Below are positions 1-8,967 of a stretch of DNA of 64,000 bases, one piece after another. Position 1 is the stretch's first letter; the number at the start of each line of letters is the position of its first letter. The notes below the pieces were generated by a model that was given only the letters and a program-made list of their open reading frames with translations, was not told the origin of the DNA and ran no database searches. The stretch comes from Virgibacillus salarius (GTDB lineage Bacteria > Bacillota > Bacilli > Bacillales > Amphibacillaceae), in assembly GCF_039521925.1 (NCBI RefSeq), contig NZ_BAAACY010000110.1, positions 1-64,000 of the forward strand. Reading direction: 5' to 3'. The translations under genes and the position numbers were made by a program.

Positions 1-303
1 CCAGCCAATCAGCTGCATAGTATAAACTCTAACTTTTGGGGGTAACCACCTTATCGTTCGTTTTTTGATTAAAGTCATTCATTTAGCACCTGAAATAAGC
101 GAGACTCCGGCGGGAACAGCACGAGTCCGAAGATCCACGTGGTAACGTGTTTTTCTTTACCAAGTTAGCTGAAGCCGTGCCCGCGGAAAGAGCGTATATT
201 TTCACGGTGCGGCGATGATACTGATATTGATAACATGATTATTCGTATTTTGAGTAAAAAAGTTGTGTTTTGTCCCAGACTCTCCTAATACATGTACATT
301 AAA
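1..303. other. Gene-free left edge with R1-type repeat
   Basis: No gene was found in these 303 bases. Positions 101-282 carry a repeat of family R1. Its right part (about 174-282, ending in TTTTGTCCCAG) matches 42601-42704 almost base for base, and its left part (GACTCC, then CGGGA, CCGAAGATCCAC, AAGTTAGCTGAAG, GCCCGCGGAAAG) matches the copies near 45905-46040 and 46173-46306. It looks like a composite of two repeat modules. Confidence 0.7.
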
Positions 304-1995
304 TTATTCAGCGGATCCTACATCAGCCCATTTGTATTCATATGTTGCTCCAAACGGATTCACAAAAACACCTTTTACTTTCGGAGAAACAAGCTGTGCT
401 CTCGAAGCCTGATAAATCGGCGCAATAGCTGCGTCCTCAAAAAGGATTTTCTCAGCCTCTAAAAAGTTCTCATAACGAGCTACATTATCTGTAGCTAAGG
501 AGGAAGTAGTTGCATTCACTAAGTTATCGTATTCTTCATTAGAATACCCCATCATATTATTGCCACTATCTGTTGTCCAAAGATTCATATACGTGAATGG
601 ATCAAGGAAATCTGGACCCCATCTAGAAACTTGAATTTCATAATTCATGCTTGTATCCAGATCAAGCCGCTGCTCTTTAGGTACTTGCTTTAACGTAACG
701 TTAAGACCTGGTAAGTTTGTAGAAAGCTGATTAGCAATATACTCAACCATTAACTTTGTTGTTTCATCATCGTCTGTTAACAGTTCAAGTTCAACAGAAT
801 CTTTACCAATCTCTTCTAAACCTTTTTCCCATAATTTCTTCGCTTCTTCAATATCATACGTCACAAGGTCTCCATTAACTTTTCTGAAGTCTTCACCAGT
901 TTCAGGCATTGGCGTGAAATCAGCTGGAACCAGACCATTAGCAACAATGGATCCATTATTTAAAATTTCGTCAACAAGCGCTTGTTTGTTGAATGCTTTA
1001 CTGATTGCCTTTCGAATATTTACATTTGCAGTAACATCCGTTGTCGTTTGATTAAATTTAATGAAGTAAACGAATGTATCAGGAGTAATGACATAATCAT
1101 CATTTGTACTATATTGATCAACTAAATCTGAAGTTAAATCAACACGATCAATCTTTCCTGATTCATATAAATCAACAGACGTTTGAGGATCTTTTACCAC
1201 TTCAAAGTTAATATTATCCATTTTCACAGTATCGGCATCCCAATAATCTTCATTTTTTTCAAGCTCCCAAGAACTACTAGTACTTTTCCAATTCGTTATT
1301 TTATATGGTCCATTAGCTAGAAGTGTATCGGAACTAGTAGCAAAATTATCACCTTGCTCTTCAACAAACTTCTGGTTTAATGGCAAAAAGGTACCGAATG
1401 TTGTTAAAGATTCAAAGTATGCTGTAGGATTCTCTAGTTCTACTACTAGTGTATAATCTCCATCAGCTTTAACACCCAACTCTTCAATAGGCTTGTCTCC
1501 AGAACTAATTGCAGTTGCATTTTTTATGACACCATTCATCATATATGGACCATATTCTGATCCGGTTTCTGGATTAACAGCCCGCTGCCATGAATAAACA
1601 AAATCATGGGCAGTAACAGGGTCTCCATTTTCCCAAACTGCATCCTCTCGTAAAGTAAACGTCCAGGTAAGTCCATCGTCACTTACTTCATGGTCAGTTG
1701 CGATCCCTTCTACGGGTTGCGCATTCTCATCTAATCGATAAAGCCCCTCCGTCGTGGCTGCTAAATATATAAAAGATGATTCATCAGTTGCAAGTGAAGG
1801 GTCCATTGACGGGATTGCTTCGGGGTTAATAAAATTTAATACCTTTTCTCCTTCTTTTTCTTCATTCGTATCTGCTGTTGCCTCATCTGTTTCCTCTTCA
1901 GATGTCGATGCGTCCTCACTCTCACCGGAGCAGGCAACAATTACGCTGATTAATAGACCAAATACGAGGAATAATATCCAGCTTCTTAGCCTCAT
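304..1995 (-). CDS. Oligopeptide ABC transporter substrate-binding lipoprotein (OppA family)
   Basis: The 563-residue protein is an SBP family 5 lipoprotein that should capture peptides outside the cell for an Opp-type importer. The N-terminus is a lipoprotein signal ending in a lipobox (about VIVAC, Cys near residue 22), followed by an acidic Glu/Asp/Thr-rich linker. The body has the family order: the EGLYR region near residue 85, the WTFTLRED motif, and the YEIQVSRWGPDFLDPF region near residue 460. AAGGGGG lies 8 bases before the ATG. No permease or ATPase gene is next to it, so it is an orphan binding protein that would have to share a transporter encoded elsewhere. Substrate specificity cannot be read from the sequence. 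Confidence 0.9.
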   Translation of the reverse strand: MRLRSWILFLVFGLLISVIVACSGESEDASTSEEETDEATADTNEEKEGEKVLNFINPEAIPSMDPSLATDESSFIYLAATTEGLYRLDENAQPVEGIATDHEVSDDGLTWTFTLREDAVWENGDPVTAHDFVYSWQRAVNPETGSEYGPYMMNGVIKNATAISSGDKPIEELGVKADGDYTLVVELENPTAYFESLTTFGTFLPLNQKFVEEQGDNFATSSDTLLANGPYKITNWKSTSSSWELEKNEDYWDADTVKMDNINFEVVKDPQTSVDLYESGKIDRVDLTSDLVDQYSTNDDYVITPDTFVYFIKFNQTTTDVTANVNIRKAISKAFNKQALVDEILNNGSIVANGLVPADFTPMPETGEDFRKVNGDLVTYDIEEAKKLWEKGLEEIGKDSVELELLTDDDETTKLMVEYIANQLSTNLPGLNVTLKQVPKEQRLDLDTSMNYEIQVSRWGPDFLDPFTYMNLWTTDSGNNMMGYSNEEYDNLVNATTSSLATDNVARYENFLEAEKILFEDAAIAPIYQASRAQLVSPKVKGVFVNPFGATYEYKWADVGSAE

Positions 1996-2410
1996 AATAA
2001 AGCCCCCTTTTATTTTTCTAGTGATGCAGAAGCTAGTAAAACTTACTAAGAATTATACCTTTAACTTAAGAAAGTTGTAAAGTATTTTTTAGAAAATTAA
2101 TTTATTTATGATAATTAATAATAAACTATCAAAACACAAAATTACATTCAGCTGGTAGAATTTCTAAACAACTTATAATAATGTTTGAGAATTTTCACCA
2201 AGAGTAACGAAAAAAAGACGTAACATGATGTGGAATTAGAAGAGCTCGTAGCATATGAAAATGACCACTTACTTCGTTCTCGACCAATTTTTTAATTGGG
2301 AAAGAAAAATAGAATTGCTACCAAAATAACTGAACAGGTTTCTCTATTGTCACTTGTGTAAAAGCGAAGTGGGAGTCGAACAAACAGAGACATACAGAAC
2401 AAAAGTGCAA

Positions 2411-2600
2411 GCGCCCAAAAGAAACGTTGCGACTGGAGTCAGTCAACGGAGATGAAGGAATCACGGTGTGCTTGCGGGGCGATCATGACTTTTCGTAGGA
2501 CGATTCGTGAAGTCACCTCGTTTCTGGGTGCTGGAGCTGGGCGCGACTCAGCACGCCCCTATTTATCCAGATGGGACAATTTCATCATTTCCTAGACTAT
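2411..2600. repeat. Repeat family R2, copy 1
   Basis: A roughly 180-bp non-coding repeat also present at 11930-12106. Both copies share GACTGG, CAACGGAGAT, GGAATCACGGTGTGCTT, GAAGTCACCTCGTTTCTG and a TTTCCTAGACTAT end. Here GCGCCCA plus GAAACG (from 2411) faces CGTTTCTGGGTGC (2519-2531) as a long-range inverted repeat. In both copies the element lies just before a terminator-like hairpin. Confidence 0.75.
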
Positions 2601-2642
2601 AAAAAAGCTTGCAAAGAAACAAAAAAGTTTCTCTACAAGCTT
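2601..2642 (-). terminator. Intrinsic terminator of mvaS
   Basis: Read on the minus strand, AAGCTTG-AGAGAAAC pairs with GTTTCTTTGCAAGCTT and is followed by a T-run (2606 down to 2601). It sits 36 bases after the mvaS stop. Confidence 0.85.
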
Positions 2643-2677
2643 CTGATTTCTTATAGTAATCCGATTTATCATTATAT

Positions 2678-3856
2678 TCACTTGTGATTCGTTTTGTTTA
2701 CGTAATGACGAATATGCTTGTTTATACCAGCTAAAGTGATATTGGCAGGGTCGGCAGTGATGTCTAATTCTAAACTAGAACCATCTGTCGGTAACGTATT
2801 GTTAAAAACTTCTTCGTATGCTTCAACAGATAGCTCTTTTCTTGATGATAGTAGATGATCATGTTGATCTATTAGTAAATGTTCACGAAAATTCGGCTGT
2901 ATTATCCCTGTAAAGAATTCACCAACAGCTCCTGATCCATAACTAAACAATCCGATTCTCGAACCTGCTTCTAAGCCTTTATTCTGCTCAAGCAGTGAAA
3001 GGAAACTTAAATACAAAGAACCGGTATAAATATTACCAACATGCTTATTATACAGCTTACTGTATTCCAGGTTTTCTAAAAGACGTTCTTTATCTTCTGT
3101 TGTTCCTTCCTCATATATCGTACGTAATGCTTTTAAACCCATCTTTGTATATGGTAAATGGAAGCAAATGGCTGCAAAGTCAGCTAACGTCAATAATGAT
3201 TTTTTCTTATAATCTTCCCATACTTCTTCGAAGAAAGAAATATATTTTTCATTAGAAAGCTTTCCATCTACCATAGCTGTATCCGAATATACTGGGCGCC
3301 AAAAGTCCATTACTTCAGATGTTAAATATGCGCTTTTGTCCTCTAACGCAAGAATCGCCGGATCAGCACTAACCACTATTGCAACTGCACCTGCACCCTG
3401 GGTAGCCTCACCACCAGTATTCAATCCATATCTAGCAATATCAGATGCCAACACTAACACCTTACTATCTGGATTTAAGGCGATATGACCTTTTGCTAAC
3501 TGTATTCCAGCAGTAGCTCCGTAACAGGCTTGCTTTACCTCAATTGTTCGTGCATGTTGGTTTAATCCGAGTAATTCGTGAATATACACACCTGCTGCTT
3601 TTGAATTATCAATTCCAGATTCTGTACCGAATATAATAAAATCGATGTTTTCCTTATCTTTATCATCTAGTATATTCCAAGCTGCATTAGCAGCCATTGT
3701 CACTGAATCTTGTGTAATTGGAGCAACAGCCATCTTTTCCTGACCAATTCCAATCGTAAATTTTTCTGGCTCCACGTCTCTAGCCACAGCTAATTTATTC
3801 ATATCTACATATAAATGTGGTGTGTAAAACCCAATTTTGTCTATACCTATCTTCAA
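2678..3856 (-). CDS. mvaS: Hydroxymethylglutaryl-CoA synthase
   Basis: MvaS condenses acetyl-CoA with acetoacetyl-CoA to HMG-CoA, the first committed step of the mevalonate isoprenoid route. The 392-residue length fits the bacterial enzyme. The three catalytic residues sit where expected: Glu79 in GTESG, nucleophile Cys111 in KQACYGAT, and the His of FHLPYTKMG near residue 233. The start is TTG: AAAGGAG lies 7 bases upstream and no ATG fits. The gene is alone, with its own terminator; other mevalonate genes are not in the window. Recognition is firm. Confidence 0.95.
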   Translation of the reverse strand: MKIGIDKIGFYTPHLYVDMNKLAVARDVEPEKFTIGIGQEKMAVAPITQDSVTMAANAAWNILDDKDKENIDFIIFGTESGIDNSKAAGVYIHELLGLNQHARTIEVKQACYGATAGIQLAKGHIALNPDSKVLVLASDIARYGLNTGGEATQGAGAVAIVVSADPAILALEDKSAYLTSEVMDFWRPVYSDTAMVDGKLSNEKYISFFEEVWEDYKKKSLLTLADFAAICFHLPYTKMGLKALRTIYEEGTTEDKERLLENLEYSKLYNKHVGNIYTGSLYLSFLSLLEQNKGLEAGSRIGLFSYGSGAVGEFFTGIIQPNFREHLLIDQHDHLLSSRKELSVEAYEEVFNNTLPTDGSSLELDITADPANITLAGINKHIRHYVNKTNHK

Positions 3857-3988
3857 TGTTCTACTCCTTTACTAACTAATGTCATTTTTATAACCATCGT
3901 ATTCGTTACATTAGTGATTCTCTTCACAATCGTTTCCTTTATTATTACCAACACCATAAATGATAATATAATCTAACTACAAAAACAA

Positions 3989-5104
3989 TCATCGTGTATT
4001 AACGGTTTCGTATTTTAATGTAGATATATTAATTAATATTCCAACAGAAATTAGCATAAACAGCAAAGAAGAACCCCCATAACTAATAAAAGGAAGCGTA
4101 ATCCCTGTAACTGGTAACATTCCAGAAACTGCTCCAAGATTTAATATAGCTTGAATAATTATTTGAAATGTCAAGCCCAGAGCTAATAATTTGGGAAACA
4201 TATGTCTCTGTTGAAAAGCTATATGAATGCCTCTATAGAAAATCATTAAATAAGCCGCTAGCACTATAATTAAACCTACTATGCCGAGCTCTTCCACTAT
4301 AATTGCCATAATAAAATCCGTGTGAGCTTCAGGTAGATAACCTAATTTTTGAACACTATTCCCTAGTCCATTACCAGTTATTCCTCCTGCTGCTATTGCG
4401 ATATAGGAGTTTATGAGTTGATACCCATCAGTAGCAGCGGTTTCAAATGGCTGTTGAAAAGATGTTAAGCGTTGCAACCGATACGGTGATGTGTATGCAA
4501 AATAACTTACACCTAAGATCGCAATAGTACCTAGCGCGACTAAATGTATAAATCTAACTCTAGAACAGAATACAATAATTCCACAGGAAAATAGAATTAG
4601 AGAGGCTGTTCCAAGATCTGGCTGTAATAAGATAAGCATAAATACAGTTGCTAATAGCAGAAGAGGTGGAAGAACACCTTTGCCAAACTTGTGAATATAC
4701 GATTGTTTTCTCGCATATATATAGGCAAAATATATAACCATTGAAACTTTGATAGCTTCTGTTGGTTGAAAGACAAATCTACCTATTGAAATCCATCTTT
4801 GTGCATAATTCCTTTCTATTCCAATACTAGGAATTAATACAAGAACTAAAAAAAATATAGATGATATAACTAGCAATGGAACCATTCTATTTATCCGATG
4901 CAGTGGTATAAGTACGGTGACTATCAAGAATAAGAAACCAATTAACACCCAAAGAAACTGTCTAACAAAAAAATGAGTACTATTATGATAAACTTCATAC
5001 CCAATCGGATAACTAGCACTATATACCATTACTAAACCAAATGCCGATAACAAAAGAACAGTTATTAATAAGAGATAATCCATTTGCTGTATTTTTTCTT
5101 TCAT
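3989..5104 (-). CDS. SEDS peptidoglycan polymerase, FtsW/RodA family (second of tandem pair)
   Basis: A 371-residue polytopic membrane protein of the SEDS family, the lipid II-polymerising glycosyltransferases of elongation and division. Seen motifs are QRWISIG, LQPDLGTA, PEAHTDFI (with the conserved Asp) and LPFISYGGSS near the C-terminus. The ATG follows the stop of the upstream SEDS gene directly (TAAATG), so translation is probably coupled; AAGGTG is the ribosome-binding site. No class B penicillin-binding protein, mreBCD or division gene is adjacent, so it cannot be called RodA, FtsW or SpoVE from context. Confidence 0.88.
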   Translation of the reverse strand: MKEKIQQMDYLLLITVLLLSAFGLVMVYSASYPIGYEVYHNSTHFFVRQFLWVLIGFLFLIVTVLIPLHRINRMVPLLVISSIFFLVLVLIPSIGIERNYAQRWISIGRFVFQPTEAIKVSMVIYFAYIYARKQSYIHKFGKGVLPPLLLLATVFMLILLQPDLGTASLILFSCGIIVFCSRVRFIHLVALGTIAILGVSYFAYTSPYRLQRLTSFQQPFETAATDGYQLINSYIAIAAGGITGNGLGNSVQKLGYLPEAHTDFIMAIIVEELGIVGLIIVLAAYLMIFYRGIHIAFQQRHMFPKLLALGLTFQIIIQAILNLGAVSGMLPVTGITLPFISYGGSSLLFMLISVGILINISTLKYETVNTR

Positions 5105-6277
5105 TTAATCACCTTGTGTCAATACATTTTTTCCAAATACATAGCGACGATTAGATCTGATTCGGATACTAGCTATTATTCCTAATGCAATTAAATTAGT
5201 TAATAAAGCACTACCACCATAGCTGAGAAAAGGAAGTGCAATACCCGTTATTGGCATCAAACCAACTGTCATAGCAATATTTTGGAAAATTTGAAATGCC
5301 ATTAACCCACTAATACCAATACAAAGATAAACACCAAACAAGCTACCTGAATGAAATGAAGTCCTCATAATTTGGTAAATTAGTAGAAAATACAATAATA
5401 GCAATATACTTGCACCTATAAATCCAAATTCCTCACCGATAACCGTAAAGATAAAATCAGTGTGCGCTTCTGGAATTTGCCCATTTTGGACTTGCACACC
5501 CTGGTTAAACCCGTTTCCTGTTAATTGCCCAGAACCAATACCTAGGATAGCCTGCTTTAATTGATAACCATAATCGGATGCAAATTCATTCGGATTCAAC
5601 CAACCATAAATTCTAGATAATTGATGATCTTGAAAAAAACGAGAAAACAACTCAAAATTCAAATAGTATAAGGTTATTAGTAGAATAATTAAAGCAATTA
5701 AGCTAACGGTTAACAATAAAAGCATAGCTGTAGAAATATGGGAGACAAATAAAAACGTCAATGTAGAGGCTACGATCATTAAGCCCGAACCTAAATCTGG
5801 TTGCATTAATACGAAAAATAATGGTATTACCGTTGCGATGGAAACCTTTAATACAACTGGAATACTAGCAATGAATGATAGACGTTTACTACCAGCCTTC
5901 TTTAAAAGAACAGCAATATAAAGAATTAAAAATAGTTTCATAAACTCAGAGGGTTGTAACTGAAAGATCCCCAAATCTATCCATCGCTGAGAACCATTTT
6001 TTACTGTACCGAACAATTGGACATAGACTAACATCAAAACCCCAATAAGGTACATTGGAAAAGCCCATTTTTCTAGTAATTCATAGTCAAACCAAGCAAC
6101 CATGATCAACATAAGAAATCCAACTATATACCAAAACAATTGTCGTTTTACAAAGTAAAACTCATCTGCCACTGCATACTGACCAGACCCACTATACACA
6201 GCCACCAGACTAAATAAAAATAAACAGATTAAGATAATAATTAAAAAACGTATACGGCTAAACGTAGTGTCCTTCAT
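5105..6277 (-). CDS. SEDS peptidoglycan polymerase, FtsW/RodA family (first of tandem pair)
   Basis: A 390-residue SEDS protein with about ten membrane segments. Motifs are GSQRWIDLG, FQLQPSEFMKL, LMQPDLGSG, PEAHTDFIF and LPFLSYGGSALL, which match RodA/FtsW closely. It is a diverged paralogue of the gene that follows without a gap. Its AAAGG ribosome-binding site overlaps the stop codon of the small upstream gene, which points to a three-gene unit (6480 down to 3989). The partner transpeptidase must be encoded elsewhere. Confidence 0.88.
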   Translation of the reverse strand: MKDTTFSRIRFLIIILICLFLFSLVAVYSGSGQYAVADEFYFVKRQLFWYIVGFLMLIMVAWFDYELLEKWAFPMYLIGVLMLVYVQLFGTVKNGSQRWIDLGIFQLQPSEFMKLFLILYIAVLLKKAGSKRLSFIASIPVVLKVSIATVIPLFFVLMQPDLGSGLMIVASTLTFLFVSHISTAMLLLLTVSLIALIILLITLYYLNFELFSRFFQDHQLSRIYGWLNPNEFASDYGYQLKQAILGIGSGQLTGNGFNQGVQVQNGQIPEAHTDFIFTVIGEEFGFIGASILLLLYFLLIYQIMRTSFHSGSLFGVYLCIGISGLMAFQIFQNIAMTVGLMPITGIALPFLSYGGSALLTNLIALGIIASIRIRSNRRYVFGKNVLTQGD

Positions 6278-6285
6278 GAATTTAG

Positions 6286-6480
6286 TTACCTTTCATAGAT
6301 AATAGAGTTTATGTATTCTCCTAAACACCAGTAAATGATTGATGCTCCCTGTCGCTTCCCATTCAAAATAGTTAACATAGTAACCTTATCCATTGTTGAC
6401 ACTTTACTAAATGGGCTAACTGATAGAAATTGATCATGAAAATAATGACCATGCCGAAAATTGCAATTGTCCGCTGCCAT
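6286..6480 (-). CDS. Small protein of unknown function before the SEDS pair
   Basis: I do not recognise this 64-residue protein. The start at 6480 is chosen because GGGAGGAAT lies just upstream; a longer frame to 6564 has no ribosome-binding site. The N-terminal part is rich in His, Asn and Phe (FRHGHYFHDQF) and the C-terminal part is more regular (MLTILNGKRQGASIIYW). No clear membrane segment was found. Its stop overlaps the ribosome-binding site of the next SEDS gene, so it is probably co-translated with it. A partner or regulator of the SEDS proteins is only a guess. Confidence 0.55.
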   Translation of the reverse strand: MAADNCNFRHGHYFHDQFLSVSPFSKVSTMDKVTMLTILNGKRQGASIIYWCLGEYINSIIYER

Positions 6481-6526
6481 GAATTTATTCCTCCCAAGCG
6501 TATCTTCATTTAGCTTATCTTCATGA

Positions 6527-6560
6527 TGACATAATGTCAACAAAAAATGACAATAAGTCA
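6527..6560. promoter_or_regulatory. Two 13-bp palindromes upstream of the SEDS unit
   Basis: TGACATAATGTCA (6527-6539) and TGACAATAAGTCA (6548-6560) are near-identical palindromes with centres 21 bp apart, two turns of the helix. The first contains a TTGACA box on the minus strand. They sit 47-80 bases before the small gene, as expected of an operator pair. The regulator is unknown. Confidence 0.5.
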
Positions 6561-6597
6561 TCAATATAGAATTTGAGATAAGAATTTAGCCAAAGAG

Positions 6598-6655
6598 AAA
6601 GCCGAACTAGATTCGAAACGTTTTACCCGCTCTCATTTGAATCTAGTTCGGCTTT
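6598..6655 (-). terminator. Strong hairpin terminator of the queCDE operon
   Basis: A 17-bp perfect stem, with AAAGCCGAACTAGATTC (6598-6614) facing its complement at 6639-6655. T-rich tails occur on both sides (TTTCTCTTT on the minus strand, CTTTTTGG on the plus strand). It lies about 100 bases after queE. Confidence 0.8.
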
Positions 6656-6755
6656 TTGGTTGTAAAAATATTTTACATATTTATAATTTTTCCCTATCAT
6701 TTTTCTTTAAAAGTGAAGACTTTAGGATAAGATATATCTCATCTCCATCGTGTTC

Positions 6756-7478
6756 TTATACACCGCGTTTATTCCCCCAGAGAAAGGTATGTAATTGAGG
6801 GAGCACCCGCACATCTTTTAAGATGTTGTTTGTCATTACACGTTCAATAAGCGCTTCGTATTTCTGAAGTAAGTGCTCCATCAATTTATCTGAACTTTCC
6901 ATACCAATTTCATCATTTCCTACTTGAAGAAATAATTTAGCCTGAGGATACCTTTTATGAATCTGTTCAGCGTATGTTAAGTCACCCTCATCAAATATCA
7001 CAATTTTTAAGCTATATTCTCCTTTTTGTCGATGTTGTAACGAATCAATTATAAAATCTAACGTTTGATAATTGGTTTTCATCCCTGAGCTAGGAGGCTT
7101 TGGTGATAACGTTAGATCATCAATTTTAGTAAACCACGATTGCCATCTACTTCCCTGTGTCTCAATAGCAACTTTTATTTGTTCGTGATGGAGTAAATCA
7201 ATCAAGCGACTCAATTGGCTAAGTAACGCTGGGTTGCCACCTGAAATCGTTACATGGCCGAATTGATCTCCACCCTTTTGATATAAGGTTTGCATTATTT
7301 CCTCTGCTTCCATCATTTTAATGAGATGTTTCTCTGATCCGTCCCATGTAAATGTTGAATCACACCATGAACAGGAATAATCGCAACCAGCAGTTCGTAT
7401 AAACATGGTCTTTCTTCCAATAACCATTCCTTCCCCTTGAATGGTCGGTCCAAATATTTCAATTACTGGTATTTTCAT
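6756..7478 (-). CDS. queE: 7-carboxy-7-deazaguanine synthase (radical SAM)
   Basis: QueE converts 6-carboxytetrahydropterin to 7-carboxy-7-deazaguanine in queuosine precursor synthesis. The N-terminus has PTIQGEG and the iron-sulfur cysteines Cys32, Cys36 and Cys39 (GCDYSCSWCD). The Gly-rich SAM region (SGGNPAL) is near residue 80. AAAGGAG lies 7 bases before the ATG. The gene overlaps queD by 20 bases and is last in queC-queD-queE. queF is not in the window. Confidence 0.95.
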   Translation of the reverse strand: MKIPVIEIFGPTIQGEGMVIGRKTMFIRTAGCDYSCSWCDSTFTWDGSEKHLIKMMEAEEIMQTLYQKGGDQFGHVTISGGNPALLSQLSRLIDLLHHEQIKVAIETQGSRWQSWFTKIDDLTLSPKPPSSGMKTNYQTLDFIIDSLQHRQKGEYSLKIVIFDEGDLTYAEQIHKRYPQAKLFLQVGNDEIGMESSDKLMEHLLQKYEALIERVMTNNILKDVRVLPQLHTFLWGNKRGV

Positions 7479-7908
7479 CTATATTCTCCTTTGGACGATA
7501 AACACAATAACTAGAAGGCGTTTCCCGTAAATACACTTGGATACAACGCGGAGAATGCGAAAAACCATCTAAATATTCCTGTACTAATTCATAAATCGTC
7601 CGAGCAACAATTTCTGTTGTTGGAAAGGTATTAGGACACACATTTGAAAAAGCAATATCTTCATTCATAACACCGTGATCAAAGCGTTTATGAATCAAAT
7701 CCTTTATTTCTTTAAAATCAACTAAAAATCCTGTGTGGTTAAGCGTTTCACCAACAATCGTAATATTTGTAAAATATGTATGTCCGTGCATGGACTGACA
7801 TCTCCCAGTGTCTTGATGTGGAATATAATGTGCTGCTGCAAAATGAAAGTCTTTGTTAATTTCATAGGAATAGTTATGATGTGGAACAGGATAGATTTGT
7901 TGTATCAT
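7459..7908 (-). CDS. queD: 6-carboxy-5,6,7,8-tetrahydropterin synthase
   Basis: QueD makes 6-carboxytetrahydropterin from dihydroneopterin triphosphate. The 149-residue protein has the zinc histidines of the PTPS fold (FHFAAAHYI near residue 25, MHGHTYF near 42) and the FDHGVMNE motif near residue 77. It overlaps both neighbours, starting inside queC by 4 bases and ending inside queE, which is typical of a tight operon controlled by the upstream riboswitch. Confidence 0.94.
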   Translation of the reverse strand: MIQQIYPVPHHNYSYEINKDFHFAAAHYIPHQDTGRCQSMHGHTYFTNITIVGETLNHTGFLVDFKEIKDLIHKRFDHGVMNEDIAFSNVCPNTFPTTEIVARTIYELVQEYLDGFSHSPRCIQVYLRETPSSYCVYRPKENIDENTSN

Positions 7909-8570
7909 TTTGCTTGCTCCCTCTTCCGATTAGTTTCATATTTTTCTAACCCATTTTTTCTTAATTTACATGCCGGACATTCCCCACATCCACTGCCTTT
8001 GATTCCGTTATAGCAGGTCAACGTATTATTTTTCACAAATGAAAAAGCCGCTAGCTGGTCACTTAACTCCCACACCCCTGCTTTATCCAACCACATAAGC
8101 GGTGTATGCAAAACAAATTGTTCATCCATTGCTAAATTTATTGTTACATTCAGTGATTTAATAAAAATATCCCGACAATCTGGGTAACCACTAAAATCCG
8201 TTTCACAGACACCAGTTACTAAATGTTTGGCATCTATTTGCTTAGCTAAAATTGCTGCGAACGATAAAAACATAAGGTTTCTTCCAGGGACAAAGGTAGA
8301 TGGTAGCTCTCCCTCATTTTCTGTTATCTCGATATCTTTTCGAGTTAACGCATTTGGTGCTAACTGATTTAACAAACTCATATCCAACAGATGATGTGTA
8401 ACTTCCAAGTGTTCACAAATATTTCTCGCAACTTGTAATTCTTCGATATGGCGCTGACCATATTGAAATGTTACTGCTTCTACATGTTCAAACTTTCTCA
8501 GCGCCCAAAACAAACAAGTAGTACTGTCCTGGCCTCCACTGAATACAACTATCGCTTTTTGGTCGTTCAT
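7905..8570 (-). CDS. queC: 7-cyano-7-deazaguanine synthase
   Basis: QueC is the ATP-dependent amidase/nitrile-forming enzyme that yields preQ0. The 221 residues carry the PP-loop SGGQDSTT (residues 11-18) and a C-terminal zinc knuckle (CGECPACKLRK). GAGGAGGAG lies before the ATG. It is the first gene after the preQ1-I riboswitch, as in other Bacillaceae. Confidence 0.96.
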   Translation of the reverse strand: MNDQKAIVVFSGGQDSTTCLFWALRKFEHVEAVTFQYGQRHIEELQVARNICEHLEVTHHLLDMSLLNQLAPNALTRKDIEITENEGELPSTFVPGRNLMFLSFAAILAKQIDAKHLVTGVCETDFSGYPDCRDIFIKSLNVTINLAMDEQFVLHTPLMWLDKAGVWELSDQLAAFSFVKNNTLTCYNGIKGSGCGECPACKLRKNGLEKYETNRKREQAK

Positions 8571-8623
8571 CGACGCTTCTCCTCCTCGACAAAGAAGAGT
8601 GTTCGTTAACTAGCATTTCCCAT

Positions 8624-8655
8624 CAAAAAAACAACACTAAGAAGGGTGTTGTTTT
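8624..8655 (-). terminator. Riboswitch expression-platform terminator before queC
   Basis: On the minus strand AAAACAACAC pairs with GTGTTGTTTT around an 8-base loop and runs into a T-stretch. It lies between the preQ1 aptamer and queC, so binding of ligand should favour termination. Confidence 0.88.
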
Positions 8656-8660
8656 GGTCT

Positions 8661-8698
8661 CCTTAGTTTTTTATAGAGGGATGGAATTGCGAACCTCT
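8661..8698 (-). promoter_or_regulatory. preQ1-I riboswitch aptamer
   Basis: The minus strand reads AGAGGTTCGCAATTCC, then CCCTCT, then ATAAAAAACTAAGG. This is the class I preQ1 layout: a short stem (AGAGG/CCTCT), a C-containing loop and an A-rich tail that folds back as a pseudoknot. The terminator follows at once, and the regulated operon queCDE makes the preQ1 precursor. This is negative feedback, by established knowledge of the family. Confidence 0.93.
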
Positions 8699-8967
8699 CC
8701 TGTATTTTTACAGATTTCTTAATTAAGTTGCAGCTCTAGTTTACCATTCATAAACTAATTATGAAAGATACTTCTTTCTTTCACTATAAATGTAGCTTGA
8801 ATAGGTTCATTACTATTTGTATAAGTCACAGAAGTTCGGCTATAAAGCAATGCCCACTTCTGAAGAATTTAGAGCTTTTAATTTTCCGTAAGCAATGATC
8901 GGTTATTTTCAACGAAGGGATATATGTATAGCAATACTTTTGCATTTTAGAAGATCTTTAATATATT

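Larger units (their letters stand above)
1996..2677. other. 680-bp intergenic region with R2 repeat and terminator
   Basis: No supported gene was seen. The stretch holds AT-rich sequence upstream of the oppA-like gene, repeat R2 (2411-2600) and the mvaS terminator (2601-2642). Confidence 0.6.
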
